Positions 9,129-20,325 of a stretch of DNA of 64,000 nucleotides are shown piece after piece. The position numbers were made by a program, and so were the translations under genes. Below the pieces are notes generated by a model that did not search any database, was not told the origin of the DNA, and saw nothing but the letters and a program-made list of their open reading frames with translations. The stretch comes from Lelliottia nimipressuralis (GTDB lineage Bacteria > Pseudomonadota > Gammaproteobacteria > Enterobacterales > Enterobacteriaceae), in contig NZ_SDDX01000017.1 of the NCBI RefSeq assembly GCF_004115925.1, forward strand, positions 44,621-108,620, in the 5' to 3' direction. The first letter of the stretch is position 1. Each line of letters opens with the position of its first letter.

Positions 9129-10091
9129 ATGATTAAGAAAATCGGTGTGTTGACAAGCGGCGGTGATGCGCCTGGCATGAACGCAGCCATTCGTGGGGTT
9201 GTTCGCGCGGCGTTGACGGAAGGTCTGGAAATTTTTGGCGTATATGACGGTTACCTGGGTCTGTACGAAGACCGCATGGTTCAGCTGGATCGCTATAGCG
9301 TATCCGACATGATTAACCGTGGCGGTACTTTCCTCGGTTCTGCGCGTTTCCCGGAGTTCCGTGAAGAACACATCCGTGAAGTGGCTATCGAGAACATGAA
9401 AAAACGCGGCCTGGACGCGCTGGTTGTTATCGGCGGTGACGGCTCGTATATGGGTGCAAAACGTCTGACTGAAATGGGCTTCCCTTGCATCGGTCTGCCG
9501 GGCACCATCGACAACGACATCAAAGGCACCGACTACACCATCGGCTTCTTTACTGCCCTGGGTACTGTCGTCGAAGCAATTGACCGTCTGCGTGACACCT
9601 CTTCTTCTCACCAGCGTATCTCTATCGTGGAAGTGATGGGCCGCTACTGTGGCGACCTGACCCTGGCGGCAGCGATTGCGGGCGGCTGCGAGTTCATCGT
9701 GGTGCCGGAAGTAGAATTCAGCCGCGAAGACCTGGTGAACGAAATCAAAGCAGGCATCGCGAAAGGGAAGAAACACGCGATCGTTGCTATCACCGAGCAC
9801 ATCTGTGACGTTGACGAGCTGGCGAAATACATCGAAACCGAAACCAAACGCGAAACCCGCGCTACGGTTCTGGGCCACATCCAGCGCGGTGGCTCCCCAG
9901 GGCCATACGACCGTATCCTGGCTTCCCGTATGGGCGCATATGCGATCGATCTGCTGCTGCAGGGCCACGGCGGCCGTTGCGTCGGTATTCAGAACGAGAA
10001 ACTGGTTCACCATGACATCATCGACGCGATTGAAAACATGAAGCGTCCGTTCAAAGGTGACTGGCTGGACTGCGCGAAAAAACTGTACTGA
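9129..10091 (+). CDS. pfkA: 6-phosphofructokinase I
   Basis: ATP-dependent phosphofructokinase, the committed step of glycolysis (fructose-6-phosphate to fructose-1,6-bisphosphate), a cytoplasmic tetramer. The 320 residues equal E. coli PfkA. Visible motifs are the ATP-binding [16 protein letters not shown] near the N-terminus, GGDGSYMGA, the catalytic [15 protein letters not shown] with its aspartates (D127 as base), and the FBP/effector-site residues in [14 protein letters not shown]. Monocistronic, with a Cra-type operator upstream and a UUCG-loop terminator downstream. Confidence 0.98.
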   Translation: MIKKIGVLTSGGDAPGMNAAIRGVVRAALTEGLEIFGVYDGYLGLYEDRMVQLDRYSVSDMINRGGTFLGSARFPEFREEHIREVAIENMKKRGLDALVVIGGDGSYMGAKRLTEMGFPCIGLPGTIDNDIKGTDYTIGFFTALGTVVEAIDRLRDTSSSHQRISIVEVMGRYCGDLTLAAAIAGGCEFIVVPEVEFSREDLVNEIKAGIAKGKKHAIVAITEHICDVDELAKYIETETKRETRATVLGHIQRGGSPGPYDRILASRMGAYAIDLLLQGHGGRCVGIQNEKLVHHDIIDAIENMKRPFKGDWLDCAKKLY

Positions 10092-10150
10092 TTCGGCCTG
10101 ATATCCTCACGCCAACCCTCCCCCGAACAGGAAGAGGGCGAAAGAACGAA

Positions 10151-10177
10151 AAACGGTAATCTTCGGATTACCGTTTT
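10151..10177 (+). terminator. pfkA terminator
   Basis: Perfect 11-bp stem AAACGGTAATC/GATTACCGTTT closed by a TTCG tetraloop and followed by a T-rich stretch. Confidence 0.9.
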
Positions 10178-10303
10178 GCTTTTCCCGCCTGCTGAATATT
10201 TTTTATTCCACTCAGTTATAGCCAATCTTTTTTTATTCTTTAATCATTGGTTCGCTTTCTGGCACGCTGCATTCATCAAACACAACACAATGAGAGTTGG
10301 AAG

Positions 10304-11293
10304 ATGAATAAATGGGGCGTGGGGTTAACTTTATTGCTGGCATCGTCCAGCGTTCTGGCTAAGGATATCCAGTTACTGAACGTGTCGTACGATCCGACGC
10401 GTGAGCTTTACGATCAATACAACAAAGCCTTTGCGGCACACTACAAACAAGAAACCGGCGATAACGTGGTGATTCGCCAGTCTCACGGCGGCTCAGGCAA
10501 ACAGGCGACTTCTGTCATCAACGGCATTGAAGCGGACGTGGTCACTCTGGCGCTGGCCTATGACGTCGATGCCATTGCTGAACGTGGTCGTATTGATAAG
10601 AACTGGATCAAACGCCTGCCGGACAACTCTGCGCCATATACCTCCACCATCGTGTTCCTGGTGCGTAAAGGCAACCCGAAACAGATTCATGACTGGAATG
10701 ATTTGATCAAACCAGGCGTGTCGGTCATCACCCCGAACCCGAAAAGCTCAGGCGGCGCACGCTGGAACTACCTGGCGGCGTGGGGCTACGCTCTGCATCA
10801 CAACAACGGCGATCAGGCTAAAGCGCAGGATTTCGTCAAATCCCTGTTTAAAAACGTCGAAGTGCTGGACTCCGGTGCGCGCGGCTCGACCAATACCTTC
10901 GTTGAGCGCGGCATTGGCGACGTACTGATTGCGTGGGAAAACGAAGCGCTGCTGGCGACTAACGAGCTGGGCAAAGACAAGTTTGAAATCGTAACCCCGA
11001 GCGAATCGATTCTGGCTGAACCGACGGTTTCCATCGTCGACAAAGTGGTCGAGAAGAAAGATACCAAAGCGGTGGCAGAAGCTTACCTGAAGTATCTCTA
11101 CTCCCCGGAAGGCCAGGAGATCGCCGCGAAGAACTTCTATCGTCCACGCGATGAGGCTGTGGCGAAGAAATATGACAGCGCGTTCCCGAAACTGAAGCTG
11201 TTCACCATCGACGAGGAGTTTGGCGGCTGGGCGAAAGCACAGAAAGAGCACTTCTCTAACGGCGGCACTTTCGACCAGATCAGCAAACGCTAA
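10304..11293 (+). CDS. sbp: Periplasmic sulfate-binding protein
   Basis: Solute-binding subunit that delivers sulfate to the CysUWA ABC importer. The start [19 protein letters not shown] is a signal peptide ending before [17 protein letters not shown]. The ATG at 10304 yields 329 residues, the E. coli length; upstream in-frame codons are not conserved. Family motifs include [20 protein letters not shown] and [19 protein letters not shown]. It has its own terminator. CysB control is expected from E. coli, but I did not find a clear operator. Confidence 0.97.
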   Translation: MNKWGVGLTLLLASSSVLAKDIQLLNVSYDPTRELYDQYNKAFAAHYKQETGDNVVIRQSHGGSGKQATSVINGIEADVVTLALAYDVDAIAERGRIDKNWIKRLPDNSAPYTSTIVFLVRKGNPKQIHDWNDLIKPGVSVITPNPKSSGGARWNYLAAWGYALHHNNGDQAKAQDFVKSLFKNVEVLDSGARGSTNTFVERGIGDVLIAWENEALLATNELGKDKFEIVTPSESILAEPTVSIVDKVVEKKDTKAVAEAYLKYLYSPEGQEIAAKNFYRPRDEAVAKKYDSAFPKLKLFTIDEEFGGWAKAQKEHFSNGGTFDQISKR

Positions 11294-11311
11294 TCAACGC
11301 ATGACACGGTG

Positions 11312-11342
11312 GCCCGGCGCGAGAAATCCGCCGGGCTTTTTT
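11312..11342 (+). terminator. sbp terminator
   Basis: Stem GCCCGGCG/CGCCGGGC with a short loop and a T6 run, just after the sbp stop. Confidence 0.9.
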
Positions 11343-11398
11343 ATTTGGTCATGTTTTTGCGTTACTCTTTCGCCTCTGACGACAACAGGGAACGCGTA

Positions 11399-12142
11399 AT
11401 GAAAAAACTGATGGTCTTGATGGCGGTCGCCATTCTCCTCGCCGCAGGCGGCTGGATCTGGATAAAATCCGGCAATCCGGACGCGTTACGCCATATCGTT
11501 CTCGACCAGTGCCTGCCGAATCAGCTGAATAACCGCCAGCCAGCGCCCTGTGCGCAGGTGAAACCGGACGCCGGTTATGTGGTCTTCAAAGACCGCAACG
11601 GGCCGCTACAGTATCTCCTGATGCCCACCTACCGCATCAACGGCACCGAAAGCCCGCTGCTCACCGAGCCGCAAACGCCGAATTTCTTCTGGCTGGCGTG
11701 GCAGTCGCGCAATTTTATGAGCATGAAGCGCGGCGCGGATGTGCCTGACAGCGCCGTCTCCCTGACCATCAACTCCCCAACCGGGCGCACGCAAAATCAT
11801 TTCCACATCCATATCTCCTGCCTGCGTCCCGATGTGCGTGAAAAGCTCAATGCGCATCAGGGGGAAATCAGCACTCAATGGCTGCCTTTCCCGGGTGGGC
11901 TGGAAGGGCATGAATATCTGGCGCGACGGGTGACAGAAAATGAGCTGGTGCAGCGCAGCCCATTTATGATGCTGGCCGACGAACTGCCGCAAGCGCGCGA
12001 GCATATGGGCCGCTTTGCGCTGGCGATGGCCCAGCAGTCCGACGGGTCATTTGTGCTGCTGGCAACGGAGCGCAATCTGCTGACGCTTAACCGCGCTTCC
12101 GCTGAGGAATTGCAGGATCATCAATGTCATATCCTCCAGTGA
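11399..12142 (+). CDS. cdh: CDP-diacylglycerol pyrophosphatase
   Basis: Membrane-anchored hydrolase of the Cdh family that cleaves CDP-diacylglycerol to CMP and phosphatidate. The ATG at 11399 gives 247 residues, near the E. coli 251; the frame stays open upstream but without a family-like start. One N-terminal membrane anchor ([21 protein letters not shown]) is followed by the catalytic domain, with the HIT-like histidine motif [11 protein letters not shown] near the middle. In E. coli cdh is followed by tpiA; here a permease gene is inserted between them. Confidence 0.93.
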   Translation: MKKLMVLMAVAILLAAGGWIWIKSGNPDALRHIVLDQCLPNQLNNRQPAPCAQVKPDAGYVVFKDRNGPLQYLLMPTYRINGTESPLLTEPQTPNFFWLAWQSRNFMSMKRGADVPDSAVSLTINSPTGRTQNHFHIHISCLRPDVREKLNAHQGEISTQWLPFPGGLEGHEYLARRVTENELVQRSPFMMLADELPQAREHMGRFALAMAQQSDGSFVLLATERNLLTLNRASAEELQDHQCHILQ

Positions 12143-12172
12143 CCCCACCATAAATAGCGTTTACTCGCGCTG

Positions 12173-12214
12173 CCTGTCGCCGTAGACTTGCTGAAAAAAT
12201 CTACAGGAGACAGG
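12173..12214 (+). other. Hairpin covering the ribosome binding site of the permease gene
   Basis: Arms CCTGTC (12173-12178) and GTAGA (12182-12186) pair with TCTAC (12200-12204) and GACAGG (12209-12214). The Shine-Dalgarno AGGAG (12205-12209) lies in or beside the internal bulge, directly before the ATG at 12216. This could restrict translation. Structure predicted by eye only. Confidence 0.45.
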
Positions 12215-12215
12215 T

Positions 12216-13520
12216 ATGTCGCTCTGGTTTGCTCACCCTCTGTTTCTGCCCTCAGCTATCGTTGGTGTCACCATCGTGCTGTGGGCCACCTCGCTCCTGC
12301 CGGAATTTATCACCGCGCTGCTGTTCTTCACGGCGGCGATGACCGCCAAAATCGCGCCACCGGACGTCATTTTCGGCGGCTTTGCCTCATCTGCATTTTG
12401 GCTGGTGTTCAGCGGCTTTGTGCTTGGCGTCGCGATCCGCAAAACCGGGCTGGCGGACAGGGCCGCGCGGGCGCTCTCGGCGAAACTCACCGACTCGTGG
12501 CCGCTGATGGTGGCAAGCGTGGTGTTGCTGAGCTATGCCCTGGCGTTCGTGATGCCATCAAACATGGGGCGCATCGCGCTGCTTATGCCGATTGTGGCGG
12601 CGATGGCGAAGCGGGCCAGCATTGCGGACGGCTCGCGGGCGTGGTTTGGCCTGGCGCTGGCGGTCGGATTCGGTACTTTTCAGCTCTCTGCGACCATCCT
12701 TCCCGCTAACGTGCCCAATCTGGTGATGAGCGGCGCGGCGGAAGGCTCTTACGGCATTCACCTGAACTACGTGCCCTACCTGCTGCTGCACACGCCGGTG
12801 CTCGGCATTCTCAAAGGACTGATTCTGATTGGCCTGATCTGCTGGCTGTTCCCTGGCTCGCCAAAACCCGCGCGGGATCTTGCGCCATCCGCCCCAATGG
12901 GGCGTGATGAGAAGCGCCTGGCGTGGCTGCTGGCGGTAGTGCTGGTGATGTGGGTGACGGAGAGCTGGCACGGCGTAGGCCCGGCCTGGACGGGGCTGGC
13001 GGCGTCAGTGATCGTCATGCTGCCGCGCATTGGCTTTATTACCGGCGAAGAGTTTTCGGCCGGGGTGAATATGCGCACCTGTATCTATGTGGCAGGGATT
13101 CTGGGGCTGGCAATCACCGTGACGCAAACGGGCATCGGCAGCGCCGTCGGGGAGGCGTTGCTGCGCCTGATGCCGCTCGATGCGGATAAGCCGTTTACCA
13201 GTTTTATCGCCCTGACCGGCATCACCACGGCGCTCAACTTCATCATGACCGCCAACGGCGTTCCGGCGCTCTATACCACGCTTGCGCAGAGTTTCTCGGA
13301 TGCGACGGGTTTCCCGCTGCTGTCGGTGATCATGATTCAGGTGCTCGGGTATTCCACGCCATTACTGCCGTATCAGGCGTCACCGATCGTGGTGGCGATG
13401 GGGCTTGGGAAAGTGCCTGCGAAGGCAGGAATGTTGCTGTGTCTGGCGCTGGCGGTGGCAACCTGGCTGGTGCTACTGCCGCTGGATTATTTGTGGTTCA
13501 GCGTGCTGGGACAGCTGTAA
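12216..13520 (+). CDS. SLC13/ArsB-NhaD-type permease, substrate unknown
   Basis: A 434-residue, very hydrophobic inner-membrane protein with about 11-12 membrane helices, resembling the ion-transporter superfamily of divalent-anion/sodium symporters and ArsB/NhaD permeases. Two inverted halves can be suspected from the helix-break motifs PSNMGRI at about 114-120 and MTANGVPALY in the second half, plus LPANVPNLVMS. I do not recognise the specific family member and assign no substrate. A good AGGAG precedes the ATG, within a possible hairpin. It sits between cdh and tpiA, which are adjacent in E. coli K-12, so it is an accessory gene at a conserved junction. Base composition looks like that of its neighbours, so there is no sign of very recent transfer. 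Confidence 0.8.
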   Translation: MSLWFAHPLFLPSAIVGVTIVLWATSLLPEFITALLFFTAAMTAKIAPPDVIFGGFASSAFWLVFSGFVLGVAIRKTGLADRAARALSAKLTDSWPLMVASVVLLSYALAFVMPSNMGRIALLMPIVAAMAKRASIADGSRAWFGLALAVGFGTFQLSATILPANVPNLVMSGAAEGSYGIHLNYVPYLLLHTPVLGILKGLILIGLICWLFPGSPKPARDLAPSAPMGRDEKRLAWLLAVVLVMWVTESWHGVGPAWTGLAASVIVMLPRIGFITGEEFSAGVNMRTCIYVAGILGLAITVTQTGIGSAVGEALLRLMPLDADKPFTSFIALTGITTALNFIMTANGVPALYTTLAQSFSDATGFPLLSVIMIQVLGYSTPLLPYQASPIVVAMGLGKVPAKAGMLLCLALAVATWLVLLPLDYLWFSVLGQL

Positions 13521-13553
13521 AAAAGCCCGGTGGCGACGAGCGCTTACCGGGCC
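13520..13553 (-). terminator. REP-type terminator for tpiA
   Basis: GCCCGGT/ACCGGGC arms with the REP-like interior (aagcgc). On the minus strand they are followed by T6, so they form a terminator for tpiA; the stop of the permease gene lies at its edge. Confidence 0.75.
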
Positions 13554-13601
13554 TGGCATTTTGTCGGGCGGATAGCGAAACGCCACCCGTCACAACGGCA
13601 A

Positions 13602-14369
13602 TTACGCCTGTTTAGCGGCTTCTGCTGCTTTAACGATCACTGCGAAAGCGTCAGCTTTCAGGGATGCGCCGCCAACCAGTGCGCCGTCGATGTCAGGCTG
13701 GGTGAACAGCTCTGCCGCGTTAGATGCGTTGACGGAACCGCCGTACTGGATGATCACTTGCTCAGCCACTTTCGCGTCGGCTTTAGCAATGTGGTCACGG
13801 ATAAATTTGTGAACAGCCTGTGCCTGCGCTGGGGTGGCAGATTTGCCGGTACCGATCGCCCAGACTGGCTCGTAAGCGATAACCACGCCTTCGAACGCTG
13901 CTGCGCCCTGCGTTTTCAGCACGGCGTCGATCTGACGTGCGCAAACTTCTTCCGTTTTGCCTGCTTCGTTTTCGGCTTCAGTTTCACCGATGCACAGAAC
14001 CGGGGTCAGACCCTGCTCTTTCAGCACAGCGAATTTCTTGGCGATGAATTCGTCGGACTCTTTGTGGTAAGTACGACGCTCAGAGTGGCCGATGATGATG
14101 TACTGTGCGCCGATGTCTTTCAGCATTTCTGCAGAGGTTTCACCGGTGAATGCGCCAGACAGGTTAACGTCAACGTTCTGCGCGCCCAGCACGATGTGGC
14201 TGCCGTCAGCGGCGTGTTTAGCCAGATCCAGATAGATGTCTGGTGGAGCGATCGCTACCGCACAGCCGGTCACGCCAGCCAGCTCTTTACGCAGATTAGC
14301 AATCAGCTCGTTTACCATGTGGCGGCTGCCGTTCAGTTTCCAGTTACCCATCACTAAAGGATGTCGCAT
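13602..14369 (-). CDS. tpiA: Triosephosphate isomerase
   Basis: Glycolytic TIM-barrel enzyme that interconverts dihydroxyacetone phosphate and glyceraldehyde-3-phosphate. It has 255 residues, as in E. coli. The catalytic set is visible: K11 (MGNWKLNGS), the histidine in IIGHSERR, and the glutamate in [16 protein letters not shown], with the flexible loop-6 motif following. The phosphate-binding GGSVNAS lies near the C-terminus. Monocistronic on the minus strand; a REP-type terminator follows. Confidence 0.98.
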   Translation of the reverse strand: MRHPLVMGNWKLNGSRHMVNELIANLRKELAGVTGCAVAIAPPDIYLDLAKHAADGSHIVLGAQNVDVNLSGAFTGETSAEMLKDIGAQYIIIGHSERRTYHKESDEFIAKKFAVLKEQGLTPVLCIGETEAENEAGKTEEVCARQIDAVLKTQGAAAFEGVVIAYEPVWAIGTGKSATPAQAQAVHKFIRDHIAKADAKVAEQVIIQYGGSVNASNAAELFTQPDIDGALVGGASLKADAFAVIVKAAEAAKQA

Positions 14370-14480
14370 TTCAATTCTCCACGCTAAAAAAGCGAATTAA
14401 GGATTATGGCCGCCCGTGAGAGCAGCATGGTCTGTGAATCAGTATAGAGATTTTCCCTCGAAAGGCTTTGCTTTTTGTCA

Positions 14481-15071
14481 TTAATTCGCCCCTCCGAGTG
14501 CGTCAGATAGCGCCAGCTTAATCGGTTCAACAGCGAAGGTCAGTCCCTTTTCGCCGTTATCTGCGACCACATAGCGAATCGCGCCTTCCGTTTCAGCGTA
14601 GTAGCGCTTGTTTTTGCCGCTGGTCAGCAGTTTTTGCAGCTTTTGCTGGCTCTGTGCTTTGGTCAGGCTCGGGGTGAAGGCGCGCAAAATGGCGCTCATG
14701 TACTCCAGCGCTTTGGCTTTCGCGGCTTTTTGCTCTGGCCCCTGAATCGGCAGCCAGGTGATTTGCATGCTTTTGATTTTCAGCGTGCCGCGCTCCAGCG
14801 CCGTGGAGGCGTACAGATTTTCGTTAATTTTGCTCGCGGCGCGCGTCAGGGTTGGCGTATCCCGCGCGCTGTCGATGGCGCGGAACTCGCCCAGCGCGAG
14901 CTTCGGGTTTTCTTTGTTGAAGGCTTCGCGAAACTGGCTGATCGACTGATCAAAAGATGGCGCGCCCTGCAGAAGGTAGGGTGCCGTTGCGGGGGCATCG
15001 GCGGCGAACAGGGAAAAGCTGGCACTCAGCAGGGTGAAACACAGCCAAAAAGGATAAGCCCAACTTTTCAT
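14481..15071 (-). CDS. yiiQ: YiiQ family protein (DUF1454), exported, unknown function
   Basis: Small protein of about 196 residues with an N-terminal signal peptide (MKSWAYPFWLCFTLLSASFSLFA), so probably periplasmic. The remainder matches the DUF1454/YiiQ family, with the conserved TRAASKINENLYASTALERGT region. No catalytic motif is seen and the function is unknown. I prefer the ATG at 15071, because AGGG lies nine bases upstream of it and only three bases upstream of the in-frame ATG at 15077. It lies between tpiA and yiiR, as in E. coli. Confidence 0.88.
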   Translation of the reverse strand: MKSWAYPFWLCFTLLSASFSLFAADAPATAPYLLQGAPSFDQSISQFREAFNKENPKLALGEFRAIDSARDTPTLTRAASKINENLYASTALERGTLKIKSMQITWLPIQGPEQKAAKAKALEYMSAILRAFTPSLTKAQSQQKLQKLLTSGKNKRYYAETEGAIRYVVADNGEKGLTFAVEPIKLALSDALGGAN

Positions 15072-15183
15072 CAACATTGTCCCTGAACGTAACTGTTCAT
15101 GATTAAAACGATATCTGGTCTGCTTGTCAAAAAGTCACCACTCCAGGGTAAACTACGCGGCATACGATAATAAGGAACCTTAC

Positions 15184-15603
15184 ATGACCATACAGCAGTG
15201 GTTGTTTTCATTCAAAGGGCGTATCGGACGCCGTGATTTTTGGATCTGGATTGGCACGTGGATTGTCGCGATGCTGGTGCTTTTCGGCCTCGCCTATAAC
15301 AACTGGTTAGGCACCCAAACGGCGGCGTTTGCGCTGGTGTGCCTGCTCTGGCCCACGGCGTCGGTTATTGTCAAACGTCTGCACGATCGTGGCCGGTCCG
15401 GCCTGTGGGCGTTGCTGGTGATTCTGGCGTGGATGCTGCTGGCGGGGAACTGGTCGATGTTGCCGTCAATTCTTCCGTGGGTGGTGGGAAAACTGATCCC
15501 GACCGTCATCTTTGTGATGACGATTATCGACCTGGGCGCGTTTGTCGGCACCCAGACCGAGAATAAATACGGTAAAGACACGCTGGAAGTGAAGTTTCGC
15601 TGA
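15184..15603 (+). CDS. yiiR: YiiR, DUF805 membrane protein
   Basis: Inner-membrane protein of 139 residues of the DUF805 family, function unknown. It starts MTIQQWLFSFKGRIGRRDFW, the typical DUF805 N-terminus in which an F-x-GR-x-GRxxFW motif precedes the first helix. It has about four membrane helices and the conserved VKRLHDRGRSGLWALL. The ATG at 15184 follows AAGGA. The stop codon directly abuts the stop of convergent fpr. Confidence 0.88.
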   Translation: MTIQQWLFSFKGRIGRRDFWIWIGTWIVAMLVLFGLAYNNWLGTQTAAFALVCLLWPTASVIVKRLHDRGRSGLWALLVILAWMLLAGNWSMLPSILPWVVGKLIPTVIFVMTIIDLGAFVGTQTENKYGKDTLEVKFR

Positions 15604-16350
15604 TTACCAGTAGTGTTCGGCAGTCATATGGCCCGGTCGGCGACGCAAGTGTTTGGTCATCTGCCGGGAGTCTTTCAGCAACTGCTGGGTGTCGCGCACC
15701 ATCTGCGGGTTACCGCACAGCATCACGTGGCTGTTTTCGGTGTTCATCGTCAGGCCGACAGCCGCTTCAAGCTCCCCGCTCTCAATCAGCGCCGGAACGC
15801 GTCCGGTCAGCGAACCTTCTGCCGTTTCGCGGCTCACCACGGTCTGGATTTTTAGCTTCCCTTCGTAACGCGTCTCCAGCGCCTGCATCAGCGGGAGATA
15901 GCTCAGGTCGGCGGCATACCGCGCGGCATGGACCAGCACGATGTTTTTGAAACGCTCCAGATCTCGCCCGTACTGCAAAATCGACAGATAAGGGCCGATG
16001 GCGGTGCCGGTCGCCAGCATCCACAGGGTGTCGCAGTCCGGGATTTCGTCCAGCACAAAGAAACCTGCCGCTTCGCTAACAATCTGAATCTCATCGCCCG
16101 GTTTCAGCGCCGCCAGTCGTGGGCTTAATTTGCCGTCTGGCACTGTGACCAGGTAAAACTCCAGATTCGGATTATCAGGCGCATTCACGTAAGAGTAGGC
16201 GCGCTGCACGCGCTCGCCGTCAATCTCCAGCCCCAGCTTGGCAAACTGCCCGGCCGTAAATGGGTGAATGGGGGCATGCACGGTGAGGCTAAATAGTGCA
16301 TCGGTCCAAAATTCTACCTTTGTGACTTTTCCAGTTACCCACTCCGCCAT
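15604..16350 (-). CDS. fpr: Ferredoxin/flavodoxin-NADP+ reductase
   Basis: FAD enzyme that transfers electrons between NADPH and flavodoxin or ferredoxin, feeding radical-SAM and ribonucleotide reductase activation and acting in oxidative stress. The 248 residues equal E. coli Fpr. The FAD-binding RAYSYVN motif, the NADP-binding ATGTAIGPYLS motif and the C-terminal GHMTAEHYW aromatic tail are visible. In E. coli it belongs to the SoxS regulon; I did not delimit a soxbox here. It is convergent with yiiR, with no gap. Confidence 0.97.
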   Translation of the reverse strand: MAEWVTGKVTKVEFWTDALFSLTVHAPIHPFTAGQFAKLGLEIDGERVQRAYSYVNAPDNPNLEFYLVTVPDGKLSPRLAALKPGDEIQIVSEAAGFFVLDEIPDCDTLWMLATGTAIGPYLSILQYGRDLERFKNIVLVHAARYAADLSYLPLMQALETRYEGKLKIQTVVSRETAEGSLTGRVPALIESGELEAAVGLTMNTENSHVMLCGNPQMVRDTQQLLKDSRQMTKHLRRRPGHMTAEHYW

Positions 16351-16402
16351 GATGTTCTCCTGAGCTGTTTTCTTACGCTATCTTCCATTCTTGCGAGAGA
16401 GA

Positions 16403-16426
16403 TTTCCAGCCTGCTGCGGCTGGAAA
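16403..16426 (-). terminator. Hairpin after glpX
   Basis: Perfect 9-bp arms TTTCCAGCC/GGCTGGAAA just after the glpX stop (minus strand). No T-run follows, so it is either a Rho-associated or stabilising hairpin or a weak terminator. Confidence 0.5.
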
Positions 16427-16446
16427 GCTCATTAGAACAAATTGTC

Positions 16447-17457
16447 CTACAGAATGTGCGTCTGTACGTTCGGGTCTTTGCGATCGAGATAGTGAATCGA
16501 CTGAATGCGGCGGATGGTGCGTGATTTACCGCGAATCAGCAGGGTTTCGGTGGTCGCCATATTGCCCTTACGGGTAATTCCGTCCAGCAGATCGCCTTTG
16601 GTAATACCGGTGGCCGAGAAGATGACGTTATCGCTGCGCGCCATTTCATCAAGACGCAGCACTTTGTTAGCTTCGATGCCCATCGCTTTACAACGCGCCA
16701 GTTCGTCTTCACCGATACGACGGTTCTCTGCGTTGTCGCCTTTGACATCGTGACGTGCCAGCAGACGGCCCTGCATATCGCCATCCAGCGCGCGAATCAC
16801 GGCGGCTGACACTACGCCTTCCGGTGCGCCGCCGATGCCGTAGAGGACATCCACTTCGCTGTCTGGCATACAGGTCAGAATCGACGCTGCCACATCGCCA
16901 TCCGGGATAGCAAACACGCGCACGCCCAGTTGCTGCATATGCGCGATGGTGACGTCGTGGCGCGGCTTCGCCAGAATAGTGACCGTGAGTTCGCTCAGCG
17001 GTTTACCCAGCGCAGCGGCGACGTTACGCAGGTTATCTTCCAGCGGCAGGTTGAGATCGATAGCGCCTTTTGCGCCCGGACCGACAATCAGCTTTTCCAT
17101 GTACATATCTGGCGCGTTAAGGAAGCAGCCTTTGTCGCCGACGGCCAGGACTGCCAGCGCGTTAGCCTGGCCCATGGCGGTCATGCGCGTACCTTCGATT
17201 GGGTCGACGGCGATATCCACCGCGTCGCCGTTGCCGGTACCGACTTTTTCGCCAATGAAGAGCATTGGCGCTTCGTCGATCTCGCCTTCGCCGATGACGA
17301 TGGTGCCGTCAATGTTGACCTGGTTGAGCATAATGCGCATCGCGTGGACGGCAGCACCGTCAGCGATATTTTTATCGCCACGGCCTAACCATTTGTAGCC
17401 CGCCAGGGCGGCGGCTTCGGTTACGCGGGAAAATTCGATAGCAAGTTCACGTCTCAT
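16447..17457 (-). CDS. glpX: Fructose-1,6-bisphosphatase, class II
   Basis: Gluconeogenic Mn-dependent phosphatase that converts fructose-1,6-bisphosphate to fructose-6-phosphate. The 336 residues equal E. coli GlpX. The metal and phosphate motifs IGEGEIDEAPML, AVDPIEGTRMTAMG and YGIGGAPEGVVSAAVIRALDG are present. It is third in the glpFKX operon, 99 bp after glpK, with a dispersed inverted repeat in the gap. Confidence 0.97.
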   Translation of the reverse strand: MRRELAIEFSRVTEAAALAGYKWLGRGDKNIADGAAVHAMRIMLNQVNIDGTIVIGEGEIDEAPMLFIGEKVGTGNGDAVDIAVDPIEGTRMTAMGQANALAVLAVGDKGCFLNAPDMYMEKLIVGPGAKGAIDLNLPLEDNLRNVAAALGKPLSELTVTILAKPRHDVTIAHMQQLGVRVFAIPDGDVAASILTCMPDSEVDVLYGIGGAPEGVVSAAVIRALDGDMQGRLLARHDVKGDNAENRRIGEDELARCKAMGIEANKVLRLDEMARSDNVIFSATGITKGDLLDGITRKGNMATTETLLIRGKSRTIRRIQSIHYLDRKDPNVQTHIL

Positions 17458-17525
17458 CAGATACTCATGCAGTCAAAAGGAATTGCACGAAGTTTATCAC
17501 AGAGTGGGGGAGGGTGCGGTTTGAT

Positions 17526-17547
17526 GCCCTCTCCGGGAGGAGAGGGC
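17526..17547. repeat. CCCTCTC inverted repeat in the glpK-glpX gap
   Basis: GCCCTCTC/GAGAGGGC arms. Similar CCCTCTCC palindromes lie in other gaps of this window (10115-10139, 34404-34424, 51395-51421), so it looks like a dispersed short repeat. Confidence 0.6.
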
Positions 17548-17556
17548 AGATAAGGC

Positions 17557-19086
<1,530 letters not shown>

Positions 19087-19932
19087 TTACAGCGAAGCAT
19101 TTTGTTGTGTGGCAGAGGTCGTTTCCTTCTCTTCTTCCACACAGGTGTCGCACGGTAAGTGGCGACCAATTAATTTACGATAGCCGAATGCACCCAGCGC
19201 AGCCCCTACAATCGGGCCAAACAGCGGCACCAGGAAGTAAGGAATATCTTTCCCACCGGTGAAGGCAACATCGCCCCAGCCGGCGAAGAAAGCGAAGGTT
19301 TTCGGTCCAAGGTCACGCGCCGGGTTCATCGCAAAGCCGGTCAGCGGCCCCATGGATGCGCCGATTACCGCAATCAGCAGGCCGATCAGCAGCGGTGCCA
19401 GCGGGCCACGCGGAATGCCGTTGCCGTCATCGCCCAGCGCCATAATGACGCCCATCAGAATAGCGGTAATCACCATTTCAACCGCGAACGCCTGCACAAA
19501 ATTGATATGTGGGTTCGGATACGTGGAGAAGATACCCGCCAGATCAAGACTTTCGACGCTGCCGCGCACCATATGATGCGTCTGTTCGAAGTCGATGAAA
19601 AGATTGTAATAAAGCCCGTAAACTAACGCCGCTGCGCAAAAGGCGCCGGCAAATTGCGAAATGATGAAAGGGACGACTTTGCGTTTGTCGAAGCACGCGA
19701 ACAGCCACAGCGCGATGGTCACCGCCGGGTTAAGATGTGCGCCGGAAACCCCTGCGGTCAGGTAGATGGCCATCGCCACACCCAGACCCCAGATAATGCT
19801 GATTTCCCACTGGCCAAACGTGGCACCTGCCACTTTCAGTGCAGCGACACAGCCTACCCCGAAGAAAATCAACAACCCGGTACCAAGGAACTCGGCGATG
19901 CACTGGCCTTTTAAGGTTGATGTCTGACTCAT
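19087..19932 (-). CDS. glpF: Glycerol facilitator (aquaglyceroporin)
   Basis: Inner-membrane channel for glycerol and other small polyols. The 281 residues match E. coli. There are six helices and two half-helices with NPA boxes at N68 (GAHLNPAVTI) and N203 (GFAMNPARDLGPK); the long second motif and its aspartate are the glycerol-facilitator hallmark. It is first in glpFKX, with GlpR and CRP control expected from the long upstream region. Confidence 0.98.
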   Translation of the reverse strand: MSQTSTLKGQCIAEFLGTGLLIFFGVGCVAALKVAGATFGQWEISIIWGLGVAMAIYLTAGVSGAHLNPAVTIALWLFACFDKRKVVPFIISQFAGAFCAAALVYGLYYNLFIDFEQTHHMVRGSVESLDLAGIFSTYPNPHINFVQAFAVEMVITAILMGVIMALGDDGNGIPRGPLAPLLIGLLIAVIGASMGPLTGFAMNPARDLGPKTFAFFAGWGDVAFTGGKDIPYFLVPLFGPIVGAALGAFGYRKLIGRHLPCDTCVEEEKETTSATQQNASL

Positions 19933-20325
19933 AATCGGAATCCTGAAGAAAGATGAATGTTATTGTTAGCGCAGCGACTGAGCGGCCACGATGTCCTGTA
20001 GACATGGTGTTAATTTATCGTTAACGAGCAAAAACGAGAAATATCGAAATCAAAATGTGTGTGCTGCGTCAATAAAATGAGCGTTATCGCGCCATAAAGC
20101 GCATTTTTGCATCATTTTGCAAATGAGAGCTGAATCATTTCATTAACTAAAGTATTAACAATTTAGGGGTATATGCAGCGAACGCACCAGGACCAGGCCG
20201 AAAAGTGTTGCAAACCGCAATCTGCGCGGTGTGCCGCTGGACAGGGACGGCGGCGCTCCATACAATCGACAACTATATGTCGTGCGCGTTTTCGTTAAAG
20301 CGTCGCCTTGCAATTCAGGAGAGGT
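19933..20325. promoter_or_regulatory. glpFKX / zapB divergent intergenic region
   Basis: A 393-bp AT-rich gap. On the minus strand about 20024-20056 holds several TTTCG/GCTCG half-sites spaced like GlpR operators, and a TGTGTGCTGCGTCA CRP-like stretch lies at about 20054-20071. These assignments are tentative. The plus-strand side carries the zapB promoter, which I cannot delimit. No small gene is supported. Confidence 0.45.

Noticed and set aside
9117..10013. 298-codon open frame antisense to pfkA
   Set aside because: Shadow of pfkA with no support.
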